From NCBI GenBank assembly GCA_030144725.1, contig JASKMD010000008.1, positions 10,463,529-10,527,528 of the forward strand: a DNA stretch of 64,000 bases. Reading direction: 5' to 3'. The translations under genes were made by a program, and so were the position numbers. The notes under the pieces are model-generated. The model did no database searches, was not told where the DNA came from, and saw nothing but the letters and a program-made list of their open reading frames with translations. Shown here piece by piece: positions 1 through 12,431 of the stretch; positions within the stretch are counted from its first letter, which is position 1, and each line of letters begins with the position of its first letter. Origin of the DNA: Haematococcus lacustris. Its lineage: Eukaryota; Chlorophyta; Chlorophyceae; Chlamydomonadales; Haematococcaceae.

Positions 1-556
1 GACCTGACCTGACCTGACCTGACCTGACCTGACCTGACCTGACCTGACCTGACCTGACCTGACCTGACCTGACCTGACCTGACCTGACCTGACCTGACCT
101 GACCTGACCTGACCTGACCTGACCTGACCTGACCTGACCTGACCTGACCTGACCTGACCTGACCTGACCTGACCTGACCTGACCTGACCTGACCTGACCT
201 GACCTGACCTGACCTGACCTGACCTGACCTGACCTGACCTGACCTGACCTGACCTGACCTGACCTGACCTGACCTGACCTGACCTGACCTGACCTGACCT
301 GACCTGACCTGACCTGACCTGACCTGACCTGACCTGACCTGACCTGACCTGACCTGACCTGACCTGACCTGACCTGACCTGACCTGACCTGACCTGACCT
401 GACCTGACCTGACCTGACCTGACCTGACCTGACCTGACCTGACCTGACCTGACCTGACCTGACCTGACCTGACCTGACCTGACCTGACCTGACCTGACCT
501 GACCTGACCTGACCTGACCTGACCTGACCTGACCTGACCTGACCTGACCTGACCTG
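1..556. repeat. (GACCT)n pentanucleotide array
   Basis: Perfect tandem GACCT repeats run from the window edge to a splice-acceptor-like CTGCAG immediately before the Fanzor exon starting about 560. In related copies at 21 kb and 61.6 kb an intron precedes the homologous exon. The array is therefore best read as intronic satellite expansion inside a Fanzor gene that continues left of the window. Its full length cannot be seen. Confidence 0.97.
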
Positions 557-1429
557 CAGGTGGTGAATGGGATGAAGTGGGTGTCACGCCAGCACTACCA
601 CCAGGAGAGGGGAGTGGCGGTGTTCCTGGGAGCGGGCAACTTCAGTGGGGGTGGGTGGAAAGCCAAGGCAGTGCGGGATGGGTTTCGCAAAGTGGTGGAG
701 CAGCCCAGCAGGCCCAGCACAGATCCCAGGCCTGACAGGCTGGTGATTGTGGATGAGTTCCGCACCAGCTGTGTCAGCTCATCAGTGCATGCCCGCCAGG
801 CATGTGAGCTGCACCTGCCAGATGACCAGCCTAGGCCCGAAGACTGGGTACCCCCAGCAGGCCAAGTCAACCAGCGGCTAGTGCGCCCAGCCTGGAGCCT
901 GCGCCATGCTAAGTATGTGCGGGGCATGCAGTGGTGCCATCAGGTGCCGCCCAACCCCCCTGCCCCTGTCCAGAACCCCCCACCTGCCCCTGCCTAGGAA
1001 CCCCCACCTGCCCCTGCCCAGGACCCCCCACCTGCCCCTCCCCCTGCCCAGGCCCCCCCACCTGCCCCTCCCCCTGCCCAGGCCCCCCCTCCCCCTCCCC
1101 CAGCCCAGGCCCCACCCCCTCCCCCTGCCCAGGCCCAGCCCCTCCCTGCAGCACCTGGCCCAGTGCCACCACCCCAGGCTCCCTCATGGGGCAGGTGGCT
1201 GGACCGGGACACCAACGCCTGCTTTAACTTCCAGCGCATTGGGGAGAGCACGCAGCGCCCCCTTGAGCTGTGCAGTTGGGAGGACAGGGAGGCTCTGCCC
1301 CCCGTTGGCAAGGAGTACCAGCAGGGCTACAAGCGGGTCAATGACCGGCTGCCCAAGGTTAGGCAGAGGTTGCACCGGGCTGCTGAGTACCGGCGGGGCA
1401 TTGATGGCCGGGCCCGTAACAATGCATAG
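557..1429 (+). pseudogene. Fanzor-like RuvC nuclease, C-terminal half (copy A)
   Basis: This is the C-terminal part of a Fanzor/TnpB-like protein. Reading from the acceptor at about 559, one frame shows the RuvC-II strand region (GAGNFSGGGW), the alternative catalytic glutamate in VDEFRTS (Glu codon 755-757), a degenerate zinc-ribbon segment, a Pro/Ala linker and the RuvC-III motif DRDTNACFN. The frame is open except for one TAG at 995-997, which lies in a repeated PPPAPAQ linker where the other units have CAG. The RuvC-I half must lie left of the window beyond the GACCT array. Fanzors are known eukaryotic RNA-guided DNA endonucleases carried by transposons. This copy is broken or needs readthrough. 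The gene ends with TAG at 1427-1429. It is more diverged from the copies at 21, 46 and 61 kb than they are from one another. Confidence 0.75.
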
Positions 1430-2280
1430 GCCCTAGTAGTTTGAGAAGGCTGTTAGCCTTACAAAGCGTTAAGCTGTTAGTTTTGATGAGGTGCCCAGTG
1501 GTCAAGGGGGATTAGCCCCAGGAACGAGTGCCACCGGAGTGGGGTTGGTAGTCATCAAGGGTGCGACCGAGGATGCTACAACGTGTTTGTAGTAGCTGAG
1601 TGAGATTACCCACAGTCCAACATGTTGTTCCTTGTTGAATGAGTTTTGTTGGCCTGTTGTGGGGAGGTGTGATCAATGTAATCCATGAGACACAGCTGTC
1701 TCAACCAATAGCACCAAAGGCATTCGACTAATGCTGGCGACATGTGTCGTTCACGACTTGGTCCACGGCAATGTGGACAATGAGCGGAGTGACCTCCCGT
1801 TCCCGCCCCCGGCCCCACCACGCCTCGTTGCCGGCCTGGTCAGCATTGCATCGAGACACCCTCACTTGTACGCCTGCACATCGATTAGATGGACTTGACA
1901 GACAAGGTCCGAGTCGTGTGAAGGGTTGGAGTTCAGATCAGACCGCCGCTCTTGCCACAGATCGTGTATCAACTGCATCGTCGGTGTGCTGAACTTTACA
2001 CAGTATGACACGGTATGAAGGATCGAATGAAGGCGACATTACAGGAAGGCCCATCAACATTTTACGACCCATCAACATTTTGCGCGGGCCCATGAGCGCG
2101 ATGTTCCGCAGGGCGTCGAGTTGGTCGCGGCATGTGGGCATAGAGAGCGTTACATTCCGAATCTGCACTTTAACATTCACACTTTACCAAATTGGTGTTG
2201 ATCTTTGCTTCCATAGTCAATCATTCTCTTCCTGTGCAACGCTCGTGCCACTACCTCAGCAAAAACAGCACACAGCCGTC
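1430..2280. other. Intergenic, no gene seen
   Basis: No exon chain is supported on either strand. The stretch starts with the 3' flank of Fanzor copy A, which lacks the GCATG-N-CATGC hairpin found after the other copies. It ends with the upstream region of the secreted protein gene. AGTTTTGATGAGG and similar runs are unique sequence, not recognisable repeats. Confidence 0.5.
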
Positions 2281-4643
2281 ATGCTCGCCGGCCTAATTGT
2301 CGCGCTGCTCGCGATCGGTAAGCCACCTCTTGATCGCGCGCAATACAAGTGCCTGCGATCATCCCGCAACCGCATCGCGACCCGGCGACTCATCCGGTTC
2401 TTGGCCCTGTGCAGGCGCATCTGCACAGCTCGCTCCTGCGCAGCCTGTGGTGCTGGAATTGTCGCCAGCGCCCGTCGTCAATGTGACAGCCGATCCCACG
2501 TCCAATGCGACCGCCGTCCTGCCCGCTCCAGCTCCGTTAGTTCCAGGCGCTGCAGTAACTGGACTCCAGCCACTAGTTCCGATCGCGCCGAAAGCGGTGA
2601 ACGGTGCAGCCCCCGTAGTGCCTGCACTTGGAGGACGGAACGCGGTGCGAATGGGCGCGCGGCAGCCAGGCCCCGTGTCCACATCTCGATGGGCCCAATG
2701 ATTCAGTAGCTCACGAGTCGACAGCAAAATGAGAACCGCGCATTTCCGTTCGTAAAGTGACATCTGCACTTTACCCTGCAGCGGCATCCAGCACCATGGC
2801 TATGAAGCCTCGCTGGTTGCCGTCCTCCTGCCCAACCCATCTGCCTGCCTGCCTGCCTGCCTCAGACCGACTCGGATCTGGGCACCCCCACCACCGTGGA
2901 CCCTTTAGCCCCGCCACTGTCCGTGCGGCTGAGCACCTGCACTGATGTCGCCCCTGGCTCCCGCCACACCTGCCAGCAGCAGGCAGGTCTCCCCCTCCCC
3001 CGCTGCCACTCAACTGCTACAGGCCCACCACTGGCAGCTAACGCTGGCTGTTTGGTGGTCTCGGCCAATGGATCAGCGGGCATGCATGCTTAATATGCCC
3101 ACATGAATCAAATCAAAGCCCAGCCACCCATGCACCCACCTTGCCCTGCTGCAAAGCAAAGGTTTCAAATGCTGCACGATAAGATAGGCTCACTGTTGAC
3201 AAGATCTGGCACCCTCAGAACCCTGCTGCTGCGCCTCTGCCTGTGCAGAAAGACTTTGGTGAGTGAGGGGCTTGATGGGAGCTGCGTGCAGCGACCGCAC
3301 CAGGAGATACTTCCCCCACCTCATCCTATTGCCGTGGAACGGGAGCTCTTACGTCCCGCCGGGCGCTAGTCTGGCAGTGTGCCTCTGACAGCTGAGACAG
3401 CGCACACCAGGCAGCATGGGTGGCTCCTGGCCCTGCTGCAAAGCCTGCCGAATCACAGAGCTACCCCGATTTAATCCATCCCCCTTGCAAGAAGCTCAAG
3501 CGCTGCCTGGCCATGCCACCTTGCCTTGCCTCCAGGAAAGCCACCCTATGCCACCCTGCCTGGCCCCCCTACCACGCCCCTGCCTGCCTGCCCTGCCCCA
3601 CACGCAGGTAAATGCACGGCGGACTACATGAGGAGCTTTGCATATTGCGCCCGCACTTGTGGCTTCCCCGTGTGCGCCTCCGCCGGCCCCCCAGCTGTGA
3701 ACGGCAAGGCAGCCCCTACGCTCACTCCCAAGGCCCCAGCACCTACACCACCCACCCAGACGCCCTCCCCAGCCCCAGCCTCTGGGAACCTCACTGGGAT
3801 TTTTGCTTCTCCCTCCTCCCCCTCGTCCCCCTCCTCCCCCTCCTCCCCCTCCTCCCCCTCCTCCCCCTCGACCCCCTCCTCCCCCTCCTCCCCCTCCTCC
3901 CCCTCCTCCCCCTCCTCCCCCTCCTCCCCCTCCTCCCCCTCCTCCCCCTCCTCCCCCTCCTCCCCCTCCTCCCCCTCCTCCCCCTCCTCCCCCTCCTCCC
4001 CCTCCTCCCCCTCCTCCCCCTCCTCCCCCTCCTCCCCCTCCTCCCCCTCCCCCTCCTCCCCCTCCTCCCCCTCCTCCCCCTCCTCCCCCTCCTCCCCCTC
4101 CTCCCCCTCCTCCCCCTCCTCCCCCTCCTCCCCTATAGTGCGTGCTTCCCCTTCCTCTCCGGCCAGCCAGTCGCCGTCAACAGCCAGGAAGGCGGAGTGC
4201 ACCGACATCACGCCTGATGCCAAGTTCACGTGCGCCCAGCAGGCTGTGTATGGGCAGTGTGACAAGGAGTTCATGATCCAGGTGGGTCGTGGGACGAGGG
4301 ATCCACATAGCGGAGCCTTCCTCCAGGGCAGGTTGTACTGCCCCAGGCCCTGTACTGCCCAGGTCCTGTACTGCCCAGGTCCCTCTCTGCACCTATACTG
4401 AACAGAGGGCAGGTGTGGGCGGGAGGACGGAGGGAGGGAGGTGTGGGAGGGTAGGCAAGGGAGGGGGACAGGGCCAGCAGTCAGAACAGGCCATGACAAT
4501 GGTGTCATTGGCTGAGCACGTGGTGGCTTGGTGGCGGGTTGATTTGTGCTCTGGCAGGAGTGCTGGCTCGTGTCGCTGTGCAGGGCAACTACTGCCTCAA
4601 GTCTTGCGGTCGGTACCCCTGCCCTGGCCTGGCTCCCAAGTGA
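2281..4643 (+). CDS. Secreted Ser/Pro-rich protein with two ShKT domains
   Basis: Five exons join in phase: 2281-2317, 2415-2644, 2866-2986, 3608-4281 and 4584-4643, giving about 373 residues. Exon 1 encodes a signal-peptide core (MLAGLIVALLAIG), followed by a Pro/Ala/Val-rich stretch. Two ShKT (SXC) six-cysteine domains follow. The first is split over exons 3/4 (CTDVAPGSRHTC ... GKC ... CARTCGFPVC). The second is split over exons 4/5 (CTDITPDAKFTC ... GQC ... NYCLKSCGRYPC). Between them lies an uninterrupted run of about 110 residues of Ser-Pro-Ser units. ShKT domains are common extracellular disulphide modules in algal wall and secreted proteins; the Ser/Pro rod resembles hydroxyproline-rich wall glycoproteins. 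A wall or matrix role is inferred. No catalytic domain is visible. The ATG at 2281 is chosen because it starts the hydrophobic signal. Confidence 0.8.
3799..4133 (+). repeat. TCCCCCTCC nonamer repeat coding (Ser-Pro-Ser)n
   Basis: Near-perfect 9-bp units occupy about 335 bp of exon 4 of the ShKT protein gene and keep its frame. One GACCCC variant and one short CCCTCC unit interrupt it without breaking the frame. The reverse strand would read Glu/Gly and another frame poly-Pro; both are shadows. Confidence 0.95.
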
Positions 4644-5440
4644 TGCTGTCACGGCAATCCCTGTCATCCATGGCAACTCCATGAACTGTTCATTGACAGT
4701 GAGGCAGGCGGGTTGTGGGCCTCCTGCCACAGCAGCAGCTCACGCCTTGTGACGATTTGTGTGTCACACATTCGGGGCAGTGCATTGGCATCATAGGGCA
4801 CATGTGGGGTTGCAGTGTCATGGGCCACGGTTGACATAAGCCTGCGTTACAAGGCCATGGACTTCATGCACTGGGACAAGCCAGAGCCACACAGGGCCAC
4901 AATAACAGTTGCTCCAGCCATTACTGCCATGAGCAGGCCCTGCCTGACCAGCAGCATCAGGGACTGAGCTCGACAGACGTCAACATATGCACACACACAT
5001 GCCGTTGATTGTAGCAAGCACCCATACACGCATTCACTGAGCTACATCCAGAGTTTCTAGTACACTTGTTTTTATACTTGATATGCTTATTGCAGTCACC
5101 AACACAGTTGTAAGTCGTAGTGGAGAGGGCGCATTGAGGCATGGGGATGGTACATCACAATTTACGCACGGTGGTACTACACGGCTCCTGATCTAAACGA
5201 GTAGGACAAAGGAGTGCGTAACAGCCGGCTGCGAGACTGGGCACCCGGGTTATTGGAGCAGCAATTTGTCGTTCAAGGCGCTTTTGCTTACACGAGAGGA
5301 CGTGGATCATGTCAACATCCATCGCCCCACTTGTAGTGCACTGACCTGTGAGAATATCTGGGTTGATTGTTGTACTAGACGCTGCTGGCATGCTCTACAT
5401 CGCAAATGTTCCTTCACTTCAATGTTGCCTCGAGCTGTTG
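4644..5440. other. Convergent intergenic region, no gene seen
   Basis: This stretch lies between the stop of the ShKT gene on the plus strand and the stop of the FBXO21-like gene on the minus strand. It presumably holds both 3' untranslated regions. I see no exon, repeat or RNA gene in it. Confidence 0.5.
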
Positions 5441-8006
5441 CTACGATCGTGGCGCAGTAGAGGCATTAGGAACGTAGGGCATGGCATCAACATAAGCGAA
5501 TATGGGTTTAGGACGAGCTGTATGCGAGCAAGCGCAATGCTGGGCCACGTCGCCAAACTTATAGCGCATGAACGGGTTTAAGACGTACGTACGCGGCTGC
5601 CGTTTACTGCATTTGCACGCTGGCGGTAGACCCTCGAAGTACAGGCCGATGTCGGGATGCTCGACGCCGGGGCCAGGAGGAATCGCCCCGGGCGCAGCTC
5701 TGCGCACGCTCGTGTCACCTGCGCGGCACAACATCAACCGAGTGGGGCGCTGAAACGATGAACCGGCGTGGCGTCGCTCTACGCCCTACAGCGTCCGGGG
5801 GCAGGTGTTTGCCGGACGGAAACCCCAGTCTCGTCTGTAGCCGCGCTTTCTCCCAGACATGGATTGGCGTAGACGCTTGTTCATGCGCTATTGAAATGCT
5901 CCCTTCGTGTCACCATCATGCCATGTCGTGCCTGCTAGTGCTGCCCCTGACCACACGCCCATCTCACTGCCCAGCGACATTGCAAGGTCAACGGGTGCAC
6001 CAGATGTGAGGTAGGAAGAACAAGGACGCAGCTGTCAGCAGCCCTTCCAAGCCATCCCAGTCATGCCTGCTTCATGCTTAGCATGGTCTGGGTCACACTG
6101 CCTACAGCTAGTCACACCCTGCAGCCAGTGACACCTTGCAGCGAGCTACACCCTTCAGCCTCTACCCTACATCATGGAAAGCCCCAGGCTCCATGCGCCA
6201 TGCACCAGGCACAATGACAGCAGTCAGCAAACAGCGATACGGCTCAGCATCGCACATGCACACAGACAGAACACCCTGGACTTCCTAACCACAATTGCAG
6301 ATGCCAGTCCTTACTTTGCTGGTGCGTGAAACTCTATTCAATGATGAGCATGCGGCTATAACATACCTGCAGTGAATCTCACACATTCACCAGGGCTGTT
6401 TTGCCTAATGTGCAGCCCTGGCCTCAGCCCAACGTGTCACCCCAAAAGCTTAAGAATAAGAACAGCACATTAGCATAAAAAACAGCGAATAAACAAGTAG
6501 CAAAACAGCATGAAACAGAGACATGCGACGATCACAGCGCATGCATTCCTACAACTGACAGGGCTGGCCAAAGGCCCTGGCCTCAACCCCATACAAGTCA
6601 GCCTGAGCCAGTGTCGCCGGATGCCTATGTTACGGCCCTGGCCCCAGTCCAAACGTGTTGTTTGCTGCCTGACCTCACCTGCATCCTGGGCGTGTGCAGC
6701 ATGTGGCTCCTGCAGCAGCTCCAAGTTGACATGAGCGGTGTAGGTGTTGCGGAAAGGACGGTCCCTTGCATCAACCAGCACATGGTAGAAGGGCTGCTGC
6801 CGGCCACCAGGCAGCGCGTCCACCTGCGTGGGCAGGGGAAAGGGTGGGCAGGTCGAGGAGTGGGCAGGGGAAAGGGTGGGCAGGTCGAGGAGTGGGCAGG
6901 GAGCAGGGTGGGCAGGTCAAGGGGTGTGAAACCATGCCAGGCACATGTGGGAATGAGGAGATGAAAGAGAGCTGGCATGCGCATGAAAACATGATATAAA
7001 TGCATTAGGGAGGCTGGAGGGTATTGGTGGACTGCTTTGTTTGCTACGACTAGCACCCTGCACCACAGGTCAGGCTGAGGCAGGTTTGCCAGCCAATGGC
7101 GGAACACAGAAGGGCGAGCGACAACACGCATCAGGGTGCTGACCAGAAAGGGTCACATGCAGTGTAAGCAGCAGCAGAAGTGGCAGCGGCTGCAGCGGCA
7201 GCGGTGGCAATGGCGGCGGCAGCATCATCCTCAGAAGTAGCAACAGCGTCAGTGGCAGCGGCAGTGGCGGCAGTAGCTCACCCCCATCTGCGTCACCCAG
7301 GCCTCATCCATGGCGCAGGAGGGGTCCCAGTCATACACCACACCACGGTAGTGGTAGCGCTTATGACGCACCACGTCGCCAACTCTGAACAGCCGCCTAC
7401 TCTGAACAGCGGCAGGGGAAGAGGCTGTGGGGGGGTCGTGTGCTGCAACTGGTGACGGCATGGCATGGGGTGGGGGGCGGGGGGACCGGTCCCTGGGGTG
7501 CCTGGCTGGGCTGCTGGTAGTGGGTGCCTGCCCCTGCCCCTGCCCCTGCCCCTGCCCCTGCCCCTGCCCCTGCCCCTGCCCCTGCCCCTGCCCCTGCCCC
7601 TGCCCCTGCCCCTGCCCCTGCCCCTGCCCCTGCCCCTGCCCCTGCCCCTGCCCCTGCCCCTGCCCCTGCTCCTGCTCCTGCCCCTGCCCCTGCACTCCCC
7701 CCATATCCCTTGTCTGCCCTGCTGCCCCTGTACCCTCCCCCACTCCTTCCAGCGGCCTCTCCTCACCCCGCCCCTGTGCACTCCCCTTCCCCCCTTGCTG
7801 CTGCTGACCCTGAGCCTGCAGCGCCTGCAGCATATCAGCTGCTGCCTCAGCATCCTCCGCCGCCGCTGCCGCTGCCGCAGCCTCCATGACAAACAAACAG
7901 TCAGTGGCTGATGGCATGCTGGGGGCTGTTGCTGCTGGCGAGGCCAGGGGGTTGGGGGTATGCTGGGCTGCTGGGGTGCCCACTGCTCCTGCTACCCTAG
8001 ATGAGG

Positions 8007-8050
<44 letters not shown>

Positions 8051-10674
8051 GGTTGGTGGGTGGAGGGGCAAGGTCCGAAGGCAGGTGCTTTTGGAGGGCG
8101 GCCTGGGCGAGGAAGTCTTGCCGTAGCTCAGCCAGCTGCCCTCGAACCTGGGCAAGTGTAGGCAGGCAAGGGGTGCAGGCAAGGGGTGCAGCGAGGGGGT
8201 GGCAGGCAGGGGGTCGCAGCAAGGGGTGCGCAGGCAGGGGCGTGCAGCTGTGGGGTGCAGTGTAGGGTAACAAGCAGGATGGAGCTGTCAAGGGCAGCTG
8301 TGGGGGTGGCCTGCTCATGAATGAAGCGCCAGCCTCTTTGTTCAGGCCACATTCAAGCGCCCCGCCCCGCCCCGCCCCGCCCCGCCCCGCCCCGCCCCGC
8401 CCCGCCCCGCCCCGCCCCGCCCCGCCCCGCCCCGCCCCGCCCCGCCCCGCCCCGCCCCGCCCCGCCCCGCCCCGCCCCGCCCCGCCCCGCCCCGCCCCGC
8501 CCCGCCCCGCCCACCTGTTGCACGTTTGTCTGCATCAGCCGCAGCCGCATGCCTTCAACGCCACTGCCGGTTAGCTGGGACTGCGGGCACCAACGACAGC
8601 TGGCTCTGCCTGCCCTGACACTCTGCTACAACGGCTCTGCTGCTGACCCTTGGTCGGCAATGCACATGCAGCCTGCAGCATCATAGCCCTACTAAGCAGC
8701 CCTGCAGGTTTGTAGCATGTTCTTATGCTTCCTATCCCTGTTCCTCTGCCATTGACCTGCTGGCCCAAACGCTGCAGCACATGGGAGAAGGGAGGGGCGG
8801 TGAGGGGTCATGTGCTTGGTGACCTGGTGGAGTTGATGCTGCTGGCACTGTTGTGTACAGGCTGCGAACAGCTTGCAAGTGTGTCTTGTGTTCCTCGCCT
8901 TCAGTCTTTTTGAGAACTCCACTGTTCCTCACCAGGTTTGTTTCACACAGGCAACAGGCAACAGTTTGGTGTTTTGTGTTCATCGCCTTCAGTCTTTATC
9001 AGCTCCGTTCTTCAACACCGTTTCATCACCACGTCAACACGGTGTCTGCCTTTGATCAGAACGGTGCCTAGGTACCCAGTTCGAGTCCTATCGACCCCAC
9101 GTCCTTTTGGCTACATCACCGCAAGCTGGCTGGCTCCAGTGGTCAGGGACTGAGTGTGTGCAGCCCCCAGGCTGACCTGCAGACCTGCCACCGCGGCCTC
9201 TGCGTCATTGAAGTCCTGGACAGCCAGCGCCGCCTGCAGCCTGTGTCGCCAACCGTCACGCATCTGCTTGTGGCAGAACAGCAGCAGCGGCAGCAGCAGC
9301 AGCGGCAGCAGTAGCAGCAGCAGCAGCGGCAGCAGTAGCAGTAGCAGCAGCAGCAGCGGCAGCAGCGGCAGCAGTAGCAGCAGCGGCAGCAGTAGCAGCC
9401 AGCGGCAGCAGTAGCAGTAGCAGCAGCGGCAGCAGCGGCAGCAGTAGCAGCAGCGGCAGCAGTAGCAGCAGTAGCAGCAGCGGCAGCAGCGGCAGCAGCA
9501 GCAGCGGCAGCAGTAGCAGCAGCGGCAGCGGCAGCAGCGGCAGCAGCCATGGCAGCAGCAGGAGAGACAGCGAAGTGCGGGAGGAGAGGAGGAAGGGTGG
9601 CGAGCTGAGTGGGGCTGCATGCTTGAAGAGGAAGGGAACTGGGTGAGGGGAGGGGAGGGGGTCCACAGCCTGGCATTGGTGTGCCATCTGGGTGGGAAGC
9701 TGGTTACAGCCAGTGACCTAAGGAGGAGACCGGAGGAGGTCAGCGGTGTGGAAAGTTTGTGTGTAGTGAGTTGTGATCCTTGCAACCAAGCCATTGTGCA
9801 AAGCGACGATCTTTGATTTGTTGCATTCCATGGCCAACGCTGTATCCAGTGCCAAACACAGCACTGGGGTTTGAGCAGGTGTGGTATGACTGTGGTGCTG
9901 TGTTGACCACCTGACGGTTGATGGCGGTGGCCAGCTCCAAGACCATGCGCAGGTGAGCGTGGTCGCGTTGGGAGTTGTACAGGTTGGCTAGGTTTGCGCA
10001 CATGCGGGTGCAGATGGCCTGCAGGGCAAGGAGGGGCAGGGGCAGGGCGAGTGGGAGCAGAGGCACGGCACTAGCTGCTGCGTCTCAACCTCTCAAGCCT
10101 GTCTTGCATCATCCATGGTATCCAAATCTTGTAACTGGCTGAGCGAGAAGGGTGGGGAGGGAGCAGGGGAGGGGAGGGAGTAGGGATAGGGGGGAAGGGA
10201 GGAGGGGGCGAGGAGACTGTACCTCAGTGGTCATGGGGAGGAGGTGAGAAGGAGTGACCAGGACACCCATCTCTTGCATGGCATCTCTGCATGGTCACAC
10301 CCATTACATCTCACACCACTGCTGCCACTGCCAGGGTCAGATGTTGGCTTGTGTGGAAGGTGAGTGGTGGAACACAGCTGAGCATGCATGTGTGCTTGCA
10401 TGCCATGAGCAGTCCCACCTAAGGTCCTCCAAGTCCATGATGCCACCGCCACCAAACACATCCACAAACACCACCTCATCTCCACCGTTGTCCACCCCAG
10501 CTGCCTGCCTGCCTCCTGAAACTGTTACTGACTCCTCTGCTGGCCCAGCGATGTCCGTTGCTCCCGTCACGCCCCTACCTGCTGCGGCTGAGGCCTGCCC
10601 TGCTGCTACTCTTCTTGTTCCCGCTGCTGCTGCTGCTCCTGTCCCCGCTGCTGCTCCTGCTTCCGCTCCTGTTG

Positions 10675-10722
<48 letters not shown>

Positions 10723-12381
10723 TGTGCGTTGCTGCCTCAATCGGCCCTGCCCCAAAGCTTTGTGAAGGGTGAAGAGGTGCCTGGCCCCGCCTCCCACCGT
10801 GCCCCTCAGCCCCCTCAGCCCCCAGCCCAGGCTGCAGCCCTGCAGGGGGCGGGTGGGAGTCCCTGATGGCCAGCCGGGAATAGATGCGCAGCGGCATGTT
10901 CATCAGGTCGACTGCCAGGCCGGCCCGTCGGGCTATGGCCATGTGGAGCACTGCTAGGCTGATAGGGAGCCCCAGGCCACTGGACAGCACCTCAGGCAGC
11001 AGGGAGTTGGCGGGGTTGTGGTAGTCCTGGCTGTTGCCCTGGGCATGCAAGCGGGGCAGGGGGGCTGGGGTCAAGGGGCGGGGGGCGGCATGGCTGGACG
11101 GGGAGCGAGCAAAGGGTGTAGGAGGACTGGCAGCAGCTGTGGGAGTGGGTCACAGGCAGGGCAGCAGGCAGGGCATGGCAGTACAGGGCCAGGTTCAGGT
11201 GGTGACGGCATCGTGAAAGGCAGCAGTGGCGGTGCACAGCAATGCTTGCTGCTGGTTTTGCCAGCGCAACTTAACTGCCCAGCCTCCTGCCCTGCCTCCA
11301 TCATCATCCCCCACTCTCTTCTTTCATCCCTGAACCAGTAACTCATCTCAAGCCCTCCTGCATGACCCCATCCCACACTGCCCTTCCAGCTCATGCTGCT
11401 CTTGCTAGTGCTCCAACGTACTGCTCTTACTGTGTCAGCCTGACTGTGCCAGACTCTCGCAGTTGCCCAAACCCACCATCGCCTCCCAGGGTATACGGCT
11501 TGCCTCACCTGCAGCCCCAGCCCATACCCCTCTGGAGGAATGAAGCACATGGAGCTGTGCTGCAGGCCATGCAGGCAGCCGCCTCCTGCCGTATCCCCCC
11601 TCTCCCTCTGCCCGGCAAGGCCATCTGCCGCGCCTCTGCCTGGGCTGAGCAGGGGACCCACAGGGTGGTCAGGGTGGCGTGGCCCAAACACCAGGTGGTT
11701 CACCACTTGCAGCGCCTGCACATGCAGAAGCACTTCGTCGTGCTGCTCCTCCCCTTCCCTCTCCTCCCTTTCCCCTCCCTGCTGCCACTTCCCCTCCCCC
11801 TGCTGCCACTCCCAACTCCCTCCCCCTTCCGTGCTTTGCCTAACAGCGTCTGCACCTTTGTCCTTGTAGCCACCCAAGCCAGCTAACCAAGAAGCATTCA
11901 GACATACCCATGCCCCTCCTCCATCCCCCCTTCCCATCCTGCCCCTCCTCCACTTCCCCCCCGCCACCTCTCCCACTTCCCTCCTCTTCCCTTGCTCCCA
12001 CAGCATTGACACCCTCCTCCCAGCAGCCTGACCAGCGGGCTCTGCGCCTTCACCTTGACTGCCGGGTGCTGGGCCACCTGACCTTGACCTGCTTGGCCTG
12101 CAGTAGAGGTCAGGGTCGACAGGGGCAGCTGGGGCCGCTGCACCCAGCAGCCTGCGGAGTGGATGCGGCGGCAGGCCTCCTGGCCTATCAGATTCAGCTG
12201 GGCAGTGAGCTGGTCGGGCATGTGTGGCTGCAGAGGATAGTGTGCCAAGGCCTGCACAAGGGCAGGGGCAAGGAAAGGGACAGGGGACTGAAGGGGAGGG
12301 TGATGCCTAGCTCTGTGACTTGGTGCCGCTGCTGCCCTTCCTGGTAACCTGTTTGGTCATGCTGCTGCTGCTCCTGCCACA

Positions 12382-12431
<50 letters not shown>

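Noticed and set aside
1..556. Telomere-like repeat
   Set aside because: GACCT is not a telomeric motif (algal telomeres are TTTTAGGG or TTTAGGG), and the array ends at an exon.
906..1311. Long Pro/Leu or Gly/Ala open frames on both strands over the Pro-rich linker
   Set aside because: They are alternative frames of the Fanzor A linker repeat; only the frame linking VDEFRTS and DRDTN is conserved in the other copies.
3624..4730. A 368-residue Glu/Gly open frame on the minus strand
   Set aside because: Shadow of the (Ser-Pro-Ser)n repeat; no splice support, and the plus strand encodes phase-matched ShKT exons.
8128..8352. Extra FBXO21-like exon (WRFIHEQATPTAALDSS)
   Set aside because: Splice sites are weak and the neighbouring exons 8515-8580 and 8147 already join in phase without it.
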